In this document: positions 50,890-60,169 of the stretch, piece after piece
How the letters are laid out: the number at the start of each line of letters is the position of its first letter
Numbering within the stretch: position 1 is the first letter of the stretch
Assembly: GCA_002897895.1 (NCBI GenBank)
Contig: BDSY01000091.1
Span: 1 to 64,000 of the forward strand
DNA: 64,000 nucleotides
Direction of reading: 5' to 3'
Origin: a bacterium BMS3Abin06
GTDB taxonomy: Bacteria > Nitrospirota > Thermodesulfovibrionia > UBA6902
Program-made: the position numbers and the translations under genes
Notes under the pieces: generated by a model
Databases searched by the model: none
What the model saw: only the letters and a program-made list of their open reading frames with translations
What the model was told of the DNA's origin: nothing

Positions 50890-50934
50890 TAAATAACGAC
50901 CGGCAACACGCAATACAATGACTTTATTTTGACA

Positions 50935-50961
50935 AACGCATTTAAAACCGTGAACGGTTAC
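50935..50961 (-). repeat. Truncated MITE-like repeat, copy C
   Basis: 27 bases, on the minus strand GTAACCGTTCACGGTTTT and then AAATGCGTT, match the first part of copies A and B. It touches the stop codon of the Trm112-like gene. Confidence 0.65.
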
Positions 50962-51134
50962 TAATCTTTCAAGGTCTCAGCCTCATCAATAAGCATTACG
51001 GGTATGTCGTCTTTTATGTGATATAAGAGCTTGCAGTTATCACAGACAAGGCCCTCTTCAGATTCGTTTAACCTTATATCACCTTTGCACTTCGGGCACG
51101 CAAGGATATCAAGCAGTTCTTTTTTAACAGCCAT
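50961..51134 (-). CDS. Trm112-family small zinc protein
   Basis: 57 residues with GGAGGAGG before its ATG. Sequence MAVKKELLDILACPKC, then VCDNCKLLYHIKDDIPVML, is the bacterial Trm112/UPF0434 form, with Cys13, Cys16, Cys31 and Cys34 for zinc. Trm112 activates several methyltransferases in eukaryotes and archaea; bacterial members are often beside lipid A or glycosyl genes and their partners are mostly unknown. It is transcribed away from the DUF2064 gene at 51268, so the two could share a divergent control region. Confidence 0.9.
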   Translation of the reverse strand: MAVKKELLDILACPKCKGDIRLNESEEGLVCDNCKLLYHIKDDIPVMLIDEAETLKD

Positions 51135-51267
51135 AGCCACCTCCTCCTTATTAAAAACGGAAATTTACTATTACAGGCTAAAAAAATAAGCGCTTTTAAT
51201 GTATACTATTTTATCTTAGTTTTTCAGAATTATAAAGCAATCTGAATAACTTTTTCATTTAAGGCAT

Positions 51268-51903
51268 ATGAAAAAAGCAATAATTACTTTTGTGAAAGCT
51301 CCTCTGACCGGCACGGTAAAAACAAGGCTGCAGGTTGATATGGGAGCTGAAAAAACCCTTGAGATATACAAGTCCTTTGTTTCCGAGGTTACATCCCAAT
51401 GTGCAGGATTGAGGGGCATGGATAAATTCCTCGGATGTACCCCGACAAAAAACAATGATTTCCTCATGCAAATTGCACGGAAATGTAATATGAAAACTTT
51501 TAACCAGAGGGGAAATGACCTCGGGAAAAAAATCGTCAATGCTTTCAGGGATCACTTTAAGAAGAGTTACACCGAGATAGTCCTGATCGGCAGTGACAGC
51601 CCGACTATACCAAAAGAATATATAAGAAGGGCATTTCATGAGTTAAAGAAAAATGATTTTGTTTTTGGTCCCTGCTGTGACGGAGGGTTGTACCTGATAG
51701 GAGTGAAAAACAAAATAGAGCCTGCGATATTCAAAAATATTCCATGGGATACCGCCGAAGTACTGACGCTGACCCTTCAAAATCTCTATGATTTAAATAT
51801 CCGGTTTTCAATGCTTCCATTCTGGTACGACGTAGACAATATCGATGATTTAAAATTCCTGAGATTGCATCTCAGGTATCTGAATAAAAACCTTCCTGTT
51901 TAA
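51268..51903 (+). CDS. DUF2064/TIGR04282-type nucleotidyl/glycosyl-transferase
   Basis: 211 residues of the GT-A fold. N-terminal KKAIITFVKAPLTGTVKTRL, then IVLIGSDSPTIPKEYI with the DxD-like metal motif, and FGPCCDGGLYLIGVK, SxxWYDVDNIDDL match the DUF2064 group, also called rSAM/selenodomain-associated transferase 1. The donor and acceptor are unknown. No signal or membrane segment is seen. It stands alone between Trm112 and the dnaJ operon. Confidence 0.82.
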   Translation: MKKAIITFVKAPLTGTVKTRLQVDMGAEKTLEIYKSFVSEVTSQCAGLRGMDKFLGCTPTKNNDFLMQIARKCNMKTFNQRGNDLGKKIVNAFRDHFKKSYTEIVLIGSDSPTIPKEYIRRAFHELKKNDFVFGPCCDGGLYLIGVKNKIEPAIFKNIPWDTAEVLTLTLQNLYDLNIRFSMLPFWYDVDNIDDLKFLRLHLRYLNKNLPV

Positions 51904-52061
51904 TCCGCAATACCTTTACAATGCAGTCCACCTCGTGAACCGGATATTTTTTTAACTTTGTGCCTCTGCGCCTTTGCCACTTTCTCATTTTGCACCTGAG
52001 TAGTTTTAATTTATATGGTATAATTTCGATAACTCAAAGTATTATATTTAGGATAAACCAA

Positions 52062-52091
52062 CTTGACATAAGCTGTATCAAGTCATATGAT
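52062..52091 (+). promoter_or_regulatory. Sigma-70 promoter with HAIR operator for the heat-shock operon
   Basis: TTGACA (52063-52068), a 17-base spacer and TATGAT (52086-52091) form a near-ideal vegetative promoter. The inverted repeat CTTGA-N11-TCAAG (52062-52082) overlaps the -35 box and spacer and has the geometry of the HspR operator (HAIR). hspR is the second gene of the operon, so self-repression is likely. Confidence 0.85.
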
Positions 52092-52134
52092 ATTAATTGT
52101 AGAAAGCAAAAGGCATTAAAAGAAGGGGAATGAA

Positions 52135-53187
52135 ATGGCAACTACCACGTCAGACTATTATGAAATTTTAGGCGTCAAGAAAAGCGCGTCTACAGATGAA
52201 ATAAAAAAGGCATACAGAAGGCTTGCCCGCAAGTATCATCCCGACTTAAATCCCGGCGATAAGGCGGCTGAGAAAAAATTCAAAGAGATAAATGAAGCAT
52301 ACGAAGTGCTCAGCGATTCAAAAAAGAGAGCAGAGTATGACCGGTTCGGAAAGACCGATTTTGAAGGCGCCCCTGGATTCGAGGGATTTAAGACTCAGGA
52401 TTTCGGCTTTGGCCCCGGCGGTGTTGAAGATATGTTTTCCGATCTGTTCGGCCGTTTCAGGCATGAGGAAGCGCCTTTAAGAGGGGCGGATATCTCAACC
52501 CGGCTTGATATTTCACTTGAAGAGGCTTACAAGGGAGTGACTAAGCAGATGACACTGACAAGGGAAGTTCCCTGCAAAAGTTGTGGAGGCACGGGAGCAG
52601 AAACATCTCAATTATGTTCTCATTGCAAGGGTACCGGTTCAATAAAGCAGAGCAGAGGGGTTTTCAGATTAAGCCGGCCCTGCCCTGCATGCAAAGGCAG
52701 TGGGAAGATAATATCGAAGGTATGCAAGGCTTGCAGAGGCAGCGGAAGCACTCTTTCAACCGATACGATAAAAGTCAGGATTCCACCGGGGGCGGATACC
52801 GGAAGCAGGGTTAAACTCAGGGGCATGGGCGGTGCGGGAGTAAAGGGCGGACCTGCAGGCGATCTGTACATAGAGCTGGGTGTCAGGCCGCACTCAACTT
52901 TTAAACGGGATGGGAATAACATTTATGTGGATGTTCCGGTTACTGTTACTGAAGCAACGCTCGGTGGGAAAATCAAGGTCCCGACCCTTGACGGTACGGT
53001 TACAATGACTCTCCCTCCCGGCACTGACAGCGGGAAAAAATTCAAGCTCAAAGGCAAAGGCATACCAGACAGAAAAACGGGGGTCAGGGGGGATGAATTC
53101 GCAATCATCAAAATAGTTGTACCGAAAAAAGTATCTAATAAGACGAAGGAAGCGCTAAGGGAGATAGAGAAGGCATATAAGACATAG
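52135..53187 (+). CDS. dnaJ: Chaperone DnaJ
   Basis: 350 residues. J domain at 8-70 with the HPD motif (35-37), a Gly/Phe region to about 115, and four CxxCxGxG zinc repeats ([32 protein letters not shown]; about 145-205). C-terminal substrate-binding beta domains follow. It delivers misfolded proteins to DnaK and stimulates its ATPase. AGAAGGGGA lies before the ATG. Behind a HAIR-type operator and followed by hspR and clpB, this is the HspR-controlled stress set; dnaK itself is not here. Confidence 0.95.
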   Translation: MATTTSDYYEILGVKKSASTDEIKKAYRRLARKYHPDLNPGDKAAEKKFKEINEAYEVLSDSKKRAEYDRFGKTDFEGAPGFEGFKTQDFGFGPGGVEDMFSDLFGRFRHEEAPLRGADISTRLDISLEEAYKGVTKQMTLTREVPCKSCGGTGAETSQLCSHCKGTGSIKQSRGVFRLSRPCPACKGSGKIISKVCKACRGSGSTLSTDTIKVRIPPGADTGSRVKLRGMGGAGVKGGPAGDLYIELGVRPHSTFKRDGNNIYVDVPVTVTEATLGGKIKVPTLDGTVTMTLPPGTDSGKKFKLKGKGIPDRKTGVRGDEFAIIKIVVPKKVSNKTKEALREIEKAYKT

Positions 53188-53238
53188 CTCAACTATTGTC
53201 AATATTGAGATGCTTTAAACCATGTTTAAGGGACGGAT

Positions 53239-53580
53239 ATGGATGATAAAAAACGACCGTTATTTATGATTGGCGTAGTCTGTGAGATGTTTAATATTCA
53301 TCCGCAGACTCTGAGGTTATATGAAAGGGAAGGACTGCTGCATCCGCAAAGGGTGGGGGGGGCAAGGCTCTATTCACAGGAGGACCTTGAACGTATAAGG
53401 ATGATATTGAATCTTACTAAAGAACTCGGGGTAAACAGGGCAGGGGTAGACATAATTCTCAGGATGAGACGAAGATTTGAGGCCCTTCAGAGAGAGATGG
53501 ACCAAATGATGGATTATCTTGAAAGTGATATAAGAAAAAAATTCAGAAAAAGAATAAGAGATGTGTTTGAGGAGGATTAA
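53239..53580 (+). CDS. hspR: MerR-family heat-shock repressor HspR
   Basis: 113 residues. Winged helix-turn-helix of the MerR type with MIGVVCEMFNIHPQTLRLYEREGLLHPQRVGGARLYSQEDLERI at residues 10-53, as in HspR of Streptomyces and Helicobacter. A coiled-coil part follows (about 70-105) and the cofactor-binding C-terminal domain of other MerR proteins is absent. HspR with DnaK as co-repressor binds HAIR sequences. It is in the operon it is expected to repress. Confidence 0.92.
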   Translation: MDDKKRPLFMIGVVCEMFNIHPQTLRLYEREGLLHPQRVGGARLYSQEDLERIRMILNLTKELGVNRAGVDIILRMRRRFEALQREMDQMMDYLESDIRKKFRKRIRDVFEED

Positions 53581-53586
53581 TAAATA

Positions 53587-56184
53587 ATGAGAACAGACAA
53601 GTTTACAATAAAAAGCCAGGAAGCTATTCAAAAGGCCCAGGAACTTGCCCAGCAAAGGGGCAATCAGCAGGTTGATGTAGAGCACCTTCTTCATGTGCTA
53701 CTTGAAGAAGGGATTGCGCTTGAAATCATAAGAACTCTTGGTGTGGATATCGCTGCTTTAAAAAAAGAGGTTGAGACGGAAATTGAAAAAATGCCGAAAG
53801 TTCTGGGCTCCTCTCCGGTTGGACAGCTTTATATTACACAGGAATTAAAGAATGTCTTTGAGGCGGCCTTCAGGGAGGCGGAACATCTCAACGATGATTA
53901 TGTGAGTGTGGAACACCTGCTTCTCGGAATCATCAAGACCAAAAACAGGTCTGAAAAAATTCTTAAGAACATGGGTGTAACCGATGATAAAGTCCTCGCT
54001 GCAATGCGCGAAATAAGAGGCGCCCAGCGTGTCACAGACCCGGCCCCGGAGGATAAATACCAGGCGCTTAAGAGGTATGCAAAAGACTTGACGGAACTGG
54101 CCGCAAAGGGCAAACTCGACCCGGTAATCGGCAGGGATGAGGAAATAAGAAGGGTTATACAGGTGCTGTCGCGGAGGACAAAAAACAACCCTGTTATAAT
54201 CGGTGAGCCTGGAGTGGGTAAGACGGCAATTGCCGAGGGCCTCGCCCAGAGAATAACCTCGGGCGATGTTCCCCAGAGCCTTAAAAATAAGAGGGTTGTT
54301 TCCCTTGATATGGGCGCTCTCGTTGCAGGTGCAAAGTTCAGGGGAGAATTTGAAGACAGGCTCAAGGCGGTTCTCAGGGAAATAGAAGAAGCACAGGGCA
54401 GTGTGATTCTTTTTATTGATGAGCTTCATACAGTAGTGGGAGCCGGAGCTGCCGAGGGATCGATAGACGCATCCAATATGCTCAAACCGGCTCTTGCAAG
54501 GGGAGAGCTCAGGTGTATCGGGGCAACCACTCTGTCAGAGTACAGGAAGTATATTGAAAAAGACCCTGCGCTTGAACGGAGATTTCAGCCTGTTTTTGTG
54601 GAAGAGCCGACAGTGGAAGACACCATATCAATACTGCGCGGACTTAAAGAGCGTTACGAAGTCCATCACGGCGTGAGGATCAAAGACGGAGCTATTGTTG
54701 CGGCAGCGGTGCTGAGTAACAGATATATTACCGACAGGTTCTTACCCGATAAGGCAATCGACCTCATTGACGAAGCGGCATCGAAACTGAAAATGGAAAT
54801 AGACAGCATGCCTGTGGAACTCGATGAGCTGGAAAGAAAGTTAAGGCAGCTCGAGATAGAAAAACAGGCGGTGATGAAGGAAAAGGATGAGGCCTCGAAA
54901 AAAAGGCTTGAACACATTAAAGAAGAGATATCGAAATTTAAGGAAAAAAGAGATGTCCTGAAGTCCCGGTGGCTGAGGGAAAAAGAAGCGATTAACAGCA
55001 TAAGTTCAATCAAGGAAGAACTTGAGCGCACAAAGACTGAAGCGGAAAAAGCCGAGAGAGAAGGAGACCTCAACAAGGCCGCTGAACTGAAATACGGCAA
55101 ACTGCTTGCCTTGCAGAAAAAGTTCGAGGAGGAAAATGCAAGACTGGCACAGGAGGAAAGCACAAGCAGGCTGCTGAAAGAAGAAGTTGACGAAGAGGAT
55201 ATTGCCGGGATTGTTTCAAAATGGACAGGCATTCCCGTCAGCAAAATGATGGAAGGGGAAGTCGAAAAACTCCTGAACATGGAAGAAAGGCTGAGCCTTC
55301 GTGTAGTCGGGCAGGCAGCGGCGATAAAGGCGGTTTCAGATGCTGTAAGAAGGTCAAGGGCAGGAATACAGGATCCGAACAGGCCGATAGGTTCTTTTAT
55401 TTTCCTTGGCCCTACGGGCGTCGGGAAGACGGAGCTTGCGCGGGCGCTTGCCGAATTCCTTTTTGATGAAGAAGATGCAATGATAAGGATTGATATGTCG
55501 GAGTACCAGGAGAGGCATACTGTTTCAAGACTCATCGGCGCCCCTCCGGGATATGTCGGATATGATGAAGGCGGCCAGTTAACCGAGGCAGTCAGGAGAA
55601 GACCTTATGCCGTGATACTCTTTGACGAAGTTGAAAAAGCTCATCCCGAGGTTTTTAATGTGCTTCTGCAACTTCTTGATGACGGCAGACTCACGGACGG
55701 ACACGGAAGAACAGTTGATTTCAGAAATACGGTCGTAATTATGACCTCAAACATTGGAAGCCAGCATATACAGGAGATGCTTACAGAATGGACAGAGGAA
55801 GAACAGATTCAAAAGGGAGTGATGGAAGATCTTAAATCATTCTTCAAGCCCGAGTTCCTGAACAGGGTGGATGAGATCATAATCTTCCATGCACTGAGCA
55901 AAGAATTGCTGATGAAAATCGTTGAGATTCAGATTAATCGTATGAAACATTATTTAAAAGACAAACACGTTGAACTTGAACTGACCGACAGGACAAAGGC
56001 CTTTCTGGCTGAGACAGGATATGACCCGGTTTATGGGGCAAGGCCGCTTAAGAGAGCAATTCAGAAAGAGATACTGAATCCTCTCGCCACAAAACTCCTG
56101 GAAGGCGCATTCGAACCCGGGGACGTCATAGAGGTTGATATGCAGGAAGATAAAGTCGTTTTTAATAAAAAAGCCCCGATGTAA
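53587..56184 (+). CDS. clpB: ClpB disaggregase
   Basis: 865 residues, usual length. N-terminal Clp repeat domain (about 1-145), AAA-1 with GEPGVGKT (near 207) and [10 protein letters not shown], the middle coiled-coil domain (about 400-525), AAA-2 with GPTGVGKT (near 610) and [10 protein letters not shown], then the C-terminal oligomerisation domain ([15 protein letters not shown]). It threads aggregated proteins through its pore with DnaK/DnaJ. It starts six bases after hspR and its stop overlaps the sensor-kinase start as TAATG. Confidence 0.96.
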   Translation: MRTDKFTIKSQEAIQKAQELAQQRGNQQVDVEHLLHVLLEEGIALEIIRTLGVDIAALKKEVETEIEKMPKVLGSSPVGQLYITQELKNVFEAAFREAEHLNDDYVSVEHLLLGIIKTKNRSEKILKNMGVTDDKVLAAMREIRGAQRVTDPAPEDKYQALKRYAKDLTELAAKGKLDPVIGRDEEIRRVIQVLSRRTKNNPVIIGEPGVGKTAIAEGLAQRITSGDVPQSLKNKRVVSLDMGALVAGAKFRGEFEDRLKAVLREIEEAQGSVILFIDELHTVVGAGAAEGSIDASNMLKPALARGELRCIGATTLSEYRKYIEKDPALERRFQPVFVEEPTVEDTISILRGLKERYEVHHGVRIKDGAIVAAAVLSNRYITDRFLPDKAIDLIDEAASKLKMEIDSMPVELDELERKLRQLEIEKQAVMKEKDEASKKRLEHIKEEISKFKEKRDVLKSRWLREKEAINSISSIKEELERTKTEAEKAEREGDLNKAAELKYGKLLALQKKFEEENARLAQEESTSRLLKEEVDEEDIAGIVSKWTGIPVSKMMEGEVEKLLNMEERLSLRVVGQAAAIKAVSDAVRRSRAGIQDPNRPIGSFIFLGPTGVGKTELARALAEFLFDEEDAMIRIDMSEYQERHTVSRLIGAPPGYVGYDEGGQLTEAVRRRPYAVILFDEVEKAHPEVFNVLLQLLDDGRLTDGHGRTVDFRNTVVIMTSNIGSQHIQEMLTEWTEEEQIQKGVMEDLKSFFKPEFLNRVDEIIIFHALSKELLMKIVEIQINRMKHYLKDKHVELELTDRTKAFLAETGYDPVYGARPLKRAIQKEILNPLATKLLEGAFEPGDVIEVDMQEDKVVFNKKAPM

Positions 56185-57779
56185 TGAGGATAAATGAACA
56201 GCTCAAGCAGGAGATTGAAAATCGCAAAAAAGTAGAGGCGAAGTTGCGGCAAAGCGAGGAACGCCTGGAGTTGGCGTTGCGCGGGGCGGACCTCGGGATG
56301 TGGGACTGGAATGTACAAACAGGCGAAGTCCGGTTCAACCGCCGCTGGGTTGAGATGCTGGGATACGAACCTGATGAGATTGAGCCGCATGTCAGCGCAT
56401 GGAAAAAACTGGTGCATCCTGATGATATGCCGCGGATGGAAGAGGTTCTGAAAAACCATCTCGAAGGCCGTACTCCATTTTACGAAACCGAACATCGACT
56501 GCTGACCAGGGCGGGTGGATGGAAGTGGATACTGGTTAGAGGTAAAGTTGTCCATCGGGACAGTGACGGGCGCCCTGTAAGAACAACAGGCACGCACTTC
56601 GACATCACAGAGCGGAAGAAGCTTGAAAGCCAGCTTTTGCATTCACAAAAGATGGAGGCAGTAGGGCAGCTCGCAGGGGGAGTAGCGCATGACTTCAATA
56701 ACATCCTCTCAGCCATTATGAGTTACGGCTATCTCTTAAGGAACAAACTGAGAGATGACGAGCAGTCAAGGGATAATATAGACAAAATACTTTTATTGTC
56801 GGACAGGGCTGCACACATAATACAGGGGCTCCTTGCGTTCAGCAGGAAACAGCATTTCGAGTTCGTACCGGTAAAACTCAATAATACCATCCGGAACATT
56901 GAAAAGCTGCTGGCAAAGTTCATTGGTGAGGATGTAGGACTGAGGACAAGGCTTACAAACAAAGAGCCCGCAATAATCGCCGACAAGACGCAGATAGAGC
57001 AGATCATTATGAACCTTGCCACAAACGCGCGTGATGCCATGCCCGAAGGGGGGAGCTTCACCATAGAGACGGAAGTTGTGGAAATAGATGAGAATTTCAT
57101 AAAGACTCACGGCTACGGGGAGCCCGGGATTTATGCGCTTCTGTCTGTAACGGACAAGGGGACAGGCATGGATGAGGAGACGAAACAAAAGATATTTGAG
57201 CCTTTTTTTACAACCAAAGAAGTGGGCAAGGGCACAGGACTCGGGCTTTCTATTATCTACGGGATAGTAAAACAGCACAATGGTTATATCAATGTGTACA
57301 GTGAGCCGGGGAAGGGCGCAACGTTCAGGATATATTTTCCAATTATCAAGGCAGCGGCTGAAAAAGAAAAGGCAAAGGACCTTCCGGATCTGTCGGGAAA
57401 AGCAGAGGCCATACTGCTGGCAGAGGATGAACCTGCTGTAAGGGATTCCATCAGGAAAATTCTTGAGGAATTCGGCTATAAAGTGATAGATGCGGAAGAT
57501 GGAGAGGATGCGGTAGAGAAATTCGCAGAGCATAAAGATGAAATAGAACTTCTCATACTTGATGTTGTAATGCCGCGGAAAAACGGCAAAGAGACGTTTG
57601 AAGAAATAAGAAAACTGAAACCCGGGATAAAGGTGCTTTTTACAAGCGGGTACACAGCTGATATTATACAGAGGAGAAAAATTCTTAAAGAAGACGTGAT
57701 CTTTATCTCAAAACCGATTTTACCCAATAAATTTTTAGCAAAAATCAGGGAGGTACTTGAAGATGAACGCAACGATTAA
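56184..57779 (+). CDS. PAS-domain hybrid sensor histidine kinase with receiver
   Basis: 531 residues, soluble. Residues 1-28 form a coiled coil. A PAS/PAC module follows (about 28-150, [22 protein letters not shown] up to DITERKK). Dimerisation and His-phosphorylation in [15 protein letters not shown] (His about 169), ATPase domain with [20 protein letters not shown] and [18 protein letters not shown], and a receiver at 410-528 with Asp about 459 in LLILDVVMP. Translation is coupled to clpB by TAATG, which is unusual. No membrane segment is seen, so the PAS domain should sense an internal signal. The following HD-GYP regulator overlaps its end and is the likely partner. Confidence 0.9.
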   Translation: MRINEQLKQEIENRKKVEAKLRQSEERLELALRGADLGMWDWNVQTGEVRFNRRWVEMLGYEPDEIEPHVSAWKKLVHPDDMPRMEEVLKNHLEGRTPFYETEHRLLTRAGGWKWILVRGKVVHRDSDGRPVRTTGTHFDITERKKLESQLLHSQKMEAVGQLAGGVAHDFNNILSAIMSYGYLLRNKLRDDEQSRDNIDKILLLSDRAAHIIQGLLAFSRKQHFEFVPVKLNNTIRNIEKLLAKFIGEDVGLRTRLTNKEPAIIADKTQIEQIIMNLATNARDAMPEGGSFTIETEVVEIDENFIKTHGYGEPGIYALLSVTDKGTGMDEETKQKIFEPFFTTKEVGKGTGLGLSIIYGIVKQHNGYINVYSEPGKGATFRIYFPIIKAAAEKEKAKDLPDLSGKAEAILLAEDEPAVRDSIRKILEEFGYKVIDAEDGEDAVEKFAEHKDEIELLILDVVMPRKNGKETFEEIRKLKPGIKVLFTSGYTADIIQRRKILKEDVIFISKPILPNKFLAKIREVLEDERND

Positions 57780-58836
57780 CTACAGAATTCTTCTGGTTGA
57801 TGATGACCCCGATCACCTCGAAGCTGCTTCACGGTTACTTGCCGGACAGCATTACTCTGTGATAGCCTGCAATAACGCAATGGAGGCAATGGATAAGATA
57901 CAGGAAAACAATATAGATATTGTCCTGACCGATATCAGGATGCCGGAAGTTTCAGGGATCGAACTTCTCGAAAAAATACACAGGATTAACTCTCAGATAC
58001 CCGTAATCTTACTGACTGCATATGCCGACCTGAATGTTGCGGTAGAGGCGATAAAAAAAGGGGCTTTTGACTTTATCATAAAACCTGCTCCTCCTGATTA
58101 CCTCCTCCATGCCATAAAAAAGGCATGTCAATATAATAATTACTTAAGACTGAAAGAGAACTACAAATGTTATCTTGAAGATATGGTCAGGCAAAGGACA
58201 TATGAAATGGAAGCCGCCAGGAAGGATGCAGAAGCATTCAGCGAGGAACTGCTGGAGCGCTTAACAACAGTGGCGGAGTTCAGGGACACGGCAGCCGGGG
58301 CTCATGTGGCCAGGATGGGCATTTTTTCAGAATTGATTGCCAAAACTCTGGGATTGCCCGCCGATTTTATCAAGGGAATAAAATCTTCAAGCTCGCTGCA
58401 TGATATCGGAAAGATAGGGATAACCGATCACATACTGTTTAAGCCGGGAGCTCTTACGCCTGAAGAATTTGAGGTTATTAAAACACACACGATTCAGGGG
58501 CAAAAGATTCTGTCGGGCTCTTCGCATCATGCTATACAGATGGCGGAATCCATAGCTGCAAATCATCACGAGAGGTGGGACGGGACAGGATATCCGGGAG
58601 GATTAAAGGGTGAGGATATTCCCATGGAAGGCAGGATCGTGATGCTTGCCGATCAGTACGATGCATTGAGAAGCAAGAGGCCTTATAAACGGGCGTTCGG
58701 CCACCGGGAAGTCCTCAGGATAATAACAGAAGGAGACGGAAGAACAATGCCCGGCTATTTCGACCCCGGCGTACTGGATGCGTTTGTCAGGAACTCTTCG
58801 AAGTTTGAGGAAATATATAATTCGTATACAGACTGA
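57763..58836 (+). CDS. Response regulator with HD-GYP phosphodiesterase domain
   Basis: 357 residues from the ATG at 57763 with GGAGG nine bases upstream; it overlaps the kinase end by 17 nt. Receiver domain (1-120) with Asp57 (LTDIRMPE) and Lys in KPAPPDY, a helical linker (about 125-165), then an HD-GYP domain (about 170-350) with [39 protein letters not shown] and [17 protein letters not shown] enzymes hydrolyse cyclic di-GMP. The PAS kinase upstream would control it, linking stress chaperones to c-di-GMP signalling. Confidence 0.92.
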   Translation: MNATINYRILLVDDDPDHLEAASRLLAGQHYSVIACNNAMEAMDKIQENNIDIVLTDIRMPEVSGIELLEKIHRINSQIPVILLTAYADLNVAVEAIKKGAFDFIIKPAPPDYLLHAIKKACQYNNYLRLKENYKCYLEDMVRQRTYEMEAARKDAEAFSEELLERLTTVAEFRDTAAGAHVARMGIFSELIAKTLGLPADFIKGIKSSSSLHDIGKIGITDHILFKPGALTPEEFEVIKTHTIQGQKILSGSSHHAIQMAESIAANHHERWDGTGYPGGLKGEDIPMEGRIVMLADQYDALRSKRPYKRAFGHREVLRIITEGDGRTMPGYFDPGVLDAFVRNSSKFEEIYNSYTD

Positions 58837-58841
58837 ATGTT

Positions 58842-58984
58842 GAGGCTCTTGCAAAAGTCCCTTCAAAATAACCTGTGCCGTCATACCCGTGGAAACGGGT
58901 ATCCAGAAGTCTTTGTTTTTTAAAGAAACTGGATTCCCGATTACTACCTTGGGAATGACAAAAAAAGACTTTTGCAAGAGCCTC
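58842..58984. mobile_element. MITE-like element with 18-bp inverted ends
   Basis: GAGGCTCTTGCAAAAGTC at 58842-58859 is repeated perfectly inverted as GACTTTTGCAAGAGCCTC at 58967-58984. The 107 bases between carry two imperfect hairpin halves, one around CCCGTGGAAACGGG and one around GGATTCCCGATTACTACC. No gene is encoded. It is directly followed by a terminator. Confidence 0.75.
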
Positions 58985-58985
58985 T

Positions 58986-59032
58986 GTTAACAAAAAAAGG
59001 GCCTGGAATATCCAGGCCCTTTTTTTGTTAAC
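58986..59032. terminator. Perfectly palindromic bidirectional terminator
   Basis: GTTAAC, seven A, GGGCCTGGA, ATATCCAGGCCC, seven T, GTTAAC; stem of about 20 bp with flanking A and T runs on both strands. It serves both the plus-strand kinase operon and the minus-strand tail-fibre-like gene. Confidence 0.93.
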
Positions 59033-59046
59033 TTCTTTACCCTTAT

Positions 59047-59973
59047 TTATTTTACCAGAGTCTCAACCATAAAAGACTCACCGGTTAGTTTTTCCACAGC
59101 CTTTACAAGTTTTTCCATATTGATCTGAACCACGCGGCCGGTCTTTACATTCTTTGAATAAAATACCCATTCACCGGTCTCAGGGTCATGCGGAGAAATC
59201 TGAGTAGTGTTTCCCAATCCATCTTTTACCCACAGTTCTCCGGCACTTGAGTATATGCTTGCTTCCTGGGTTGCGCCAAAAACTATATCCGCACCAGCGC
59301 CATCGCCATTCAGGACTATTCCATAATTATTTGTTCCTCTTGTCTGCTGATCTACCCAGAGTCCTGCAACGTTTGTTATAGTTCCGCCAAAATCAGGGAA
59401 ATTCTCAAAATATGCATGCCTCCAGTTAGTGCCGCTGGTTGTGGCATAGCCTGGTGCTGCATTAGTACCATAAGAATGAATACCATAGAAGTTCGTAATA
59501 GTGTGATTATTTGTGGACGCTATTCCACCATTTGTCAAAAGTAATTCATTCCCTGTAACAGTGTCAATGGTATAATCTCCGCTGTCCGTTTTTATCACTA
59601 TTTGATTTTGCATCCCGGCAATAGCGCTCATCGTACCAGACCCTCTAAGTTCTGCATTAAACAATGCACCTCTCATAATACCGCCTGTTGAACCTATGGC
59701 ATAATGATAAGGCCACACAACGAAAGCGTTTGATCCGGCATCGGATGAATTAATACTATCTGTTATGAATGTTCCATTTAACCAGGTGTTTGTGCTTTTA
59801 ATTGCATTAACATTAAGTGCAGTCTGGTCTGTGTTTTCTACATCAATTGCACGGGTAGGAGTGCTTACTCCGACACCAAGCTTACCGTTTACAATAAGGT
59901 CTCCTGCTGCGTAGAGATTAACTCCGATAAGTAATATCCCCACCATTAAAAATAGTAATATTGTCTTTCTCAT
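59047..59973 (-). CDS. Exported tail-fibre/adhesin-like protein
   Basis: 308 residues with a signal peptide (about 1-22, cleaved near YAAGDL). GDLIVNGKLGVGVSTPTRAIDV is typical of proteins whose N-terminus resembles phage tail fibre or collagen-stem chaperone proteins (VNGKLGIGTTTP-type). The middle part is rich in Asn, Gly and Thr with beta character, for example GNELLLTNGGIASTNNHTITNFYG and YGTNAAPGY. The end has a short helix (VVQINMEKLVKAVEKL). No phage genes are nearby. A surface-exposed or cell-wall role is likely. CTTTTAACCCTCC around 59980 gives an AGGAGGGTTAAAAG ribosome site. Confidence 0.72.
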   Translation of the reverse strand: MRKTILLFLMVGILLIGVNLYAAGDLIVNGKLGVGVSTPTRAIDVENTDQTALNVNAIKSTNTWLNGTFITDSINSSDAGSNAFVVWPYHYAIGSTGGIMRGALFNAELRGSGTMSAIAGMQNQIVIKTDSGDYTIDTVTGNELLLTNGGIASTNNHTITNFYGIHSYGTNAAPGYATTSGTNWRHAYFENFPDFGGTITNVAGLWVDQQTRGTNNYGIVLNGDGAGADIVFGATQEASIYSSAGELWVKDGLGNTTQISPHDPETGEWVFYSKNVKTGRVVQINMEKLVKAVEKLTGESFMVETLVK

Positions 59974-60084
59974 CTTTTAACCCTCCTTTTATTTAATTTT
60001 TGAACAACTGAGGAATATTTAGCTATATGATTTTTTTATTATACCATTTTATTTTATTATTTTGTCAAATATTTTATTGCGTAG

Positions 60085-60165
60085 CCCGGGTTTAATACCC
60101 CGCCCCTTGGGGCGTTCATTGCTTTTAAAGACCCCGTCCGCTTGCGGCGGGGTAGTTCATTGTGA
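60085..60165. repeat. Two GC-rich hairpins in an intergenic repeat
   Basis: ACCCCGCCCCTTGGGGCG then GTTCATTG, and ACCCCGTCCGCTTGCGGCGGGGT then AGTTCATTG; the two units look like repeats of a single form. They lie between the tail-fibre-like gene and the YfhO-type gene, and may act as terminators of the latter. Confidence 0.6.
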
Positions 60166-60169
60166 TTTT

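Noticed and set aside
51904-52060. Conserved RNA or small gene ahead of dnaJ
   Set aside because: The stretch with CTTTGTGCCTCTGCGCC is a common low-information genomic repeat; only the HAIR/promoter part just after it is convincing.
56793-57533. A 246-codon minus-strand frame opposite the sensor kinase
   Set aside because: Antisense to the histidine-kinase and ATPase motifs; no ribosome site or family.
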